Below are positions 63,395 to 64,000 of a stretch of DNA of 64,000 nt, one piece after another. This stretch comes from Sphaerolaimus hirsutus. Its lineage: Eukaryota; Nematoda; Chromadorea; Monhysterida; Sphaerolaimidae. The DNA lies in the NCBI GenBank assembly GCA_964036195.1, contig OZ038452.1, positions 10,658,704-10,722,703 of the forward strand. The letters run 5' to 3'. A model generated the notes under the pieces. It was given only the letters and a program-made list of their open reading frames with translations, was not told the origin of the DNA and made no database searches. Every line of letters starts with the position of its first letter. Position 1 is the stretch's first letter. The translations under genes and the position numbers were made by a program.

Positions 63395-63461
63395 TGATTA
63401 GAAAAATGGTTATAATACTGTGAAAATGCACAATCCAGTTGATCAATTTTGAGTACAACTA

Positions 63462-63467
63462 AATAAA
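63462..63467 (+). promoter_or_regulatory. Candidate poly(A) signal
   Basis: AATAAA lies 477 nt after the stop codon, just past a GGCGCC repeat that would fall in the 3' untranslated region. Such hexamers are common in AT-rich DNA, so this is weak. Confidence 0.25.
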
Positions 63468-63578
63468 TATTGATAAATATAGGTAAGTAAGGGTGTTAGG
63501 AGACATTAATACAGGGGTGGGCATCTTCAGTTACCGCTGGGAAAATGCGATAGATTGAGCTACGGTTGAGCTATCCGA

Positions 63579-64000
63579 ATGAAATTTTAACACAATGGAG
63601 TAGACTCCATAGGACACCTATTCTGAAGTTTGCAAGGCAAACGGCCACATTTTGGGTGAATTGTGGAACACACGGTTTTTAGTGTAATTTTGTGACTTGG
63701 CGTCACCCATAGGATAAATCGAGGGTGGCATTTGAGGGGGGGGGGTCACCGGTCGTTGGTGTCGTCCCATTCTGTCGTACATCGGCCGATTTTGATGCCC
63801 TTTGAGTATGTTGTGGTCGCGCCTACTACCAAATTCTTTTTTTACTCGAATAGTCCCCCAGTCCCGAGATAAGGGAGGTGAAGTCACAAAATTACACTAA
63901 AAACTGTGTGTTCCACAACTCCTCCAAACTGTGGCCGTTTGGGTTGCAAACTTCAGCATAGGTGTCCTATGGAGTCTACTCTATTGTGTTAAAATTTCAT
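63579..64000. mobile_element. Fold-back at the window end
   Basis: ATGAAATTTTAACACAATGGA ... TGTGTTAAAATTTCAT, arms about 130 bp with GGACACCTATTCTGAAG. The element may continue beyond the window. Confidence 0.65.

Overview
This window is metazoan-type nuclear DNA: spliced GC-rich exons in AT-rich introns, a eukaryotic tRNA-Thr(AGT), and very dense short inverted-repeat DNA transposons. Two runs of exactly 200 N (17214-17413 and 39414-39613) mark assembly gaps. The species cannot be fixed from sequence. The poly-C elements ending in CCGTATTT resemble repeats I associate with aquatic invertebrate genomes, but that is only a hint.

The main content is one plus-strand gene that I could assemble by eye from 7144 to 62985. 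It has 20 coding exons. Every junction is GT-AG, every splice phase is compatible, and the total of 3864 nt gives 1287 codons plus TAA. The product is unrecognised. It is mostly low-complexity (Ala, Gly, Pro, Ser, His, Gln, Arg), has no signal peptide, and carries one hydrophobic helix close to the C terminus, so it looks like a tail-anchored membrane protein. A second start at ATG 56616 is possible, so the window could instead hold two genes or two promoters.

The most exciting feature is a family of at least 16 elements or fragments with ends GTGCCAATCCCAGACCCTG and CAGGGTCTGGGACTGCCCC. Two sense-oriented copies (17525-17704 and 37030-37226) are complete introns: the element begins with the GT donor, ends at the AG acceptor, and its removal restores the reading frame of the coding sequence on both sides. 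Three antisense copies lie in the last introns (57985-58171, 61649-61835, 62218-62369). The inner ends also contain CT|GTAAAA and TTTTACAG|G, which are splice-like in either orientation. This is the signature of introners, transposons that create introns.

Layout: 1-7143 is repeats with a possible noncoding 5' exon near 4530-4654. Exons 1-3 lie at 7144-8171, then there is a 9.3-kb intron of nested repeats. Exons 4-8 lie at 17457-21319, then a 15.6-kb intron. Exons 9-10 lie at 36899-37340, followed by a tRNA-Thr cluster at 34298-39247 that overlaps this stretch on both sides. Exons 11-13 lie at 48532-51503 and exons 14-20 at 56633-62985. The introns hold hAT-type elements with 8-bp target duplications, TA-flanked poly-C/poly-G elements, GGCGCC palindrome arrays and large fold-backs, many nested inside one another. 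No rRNA, CRISPR array, virus, toxin or bacterial gene was seen.
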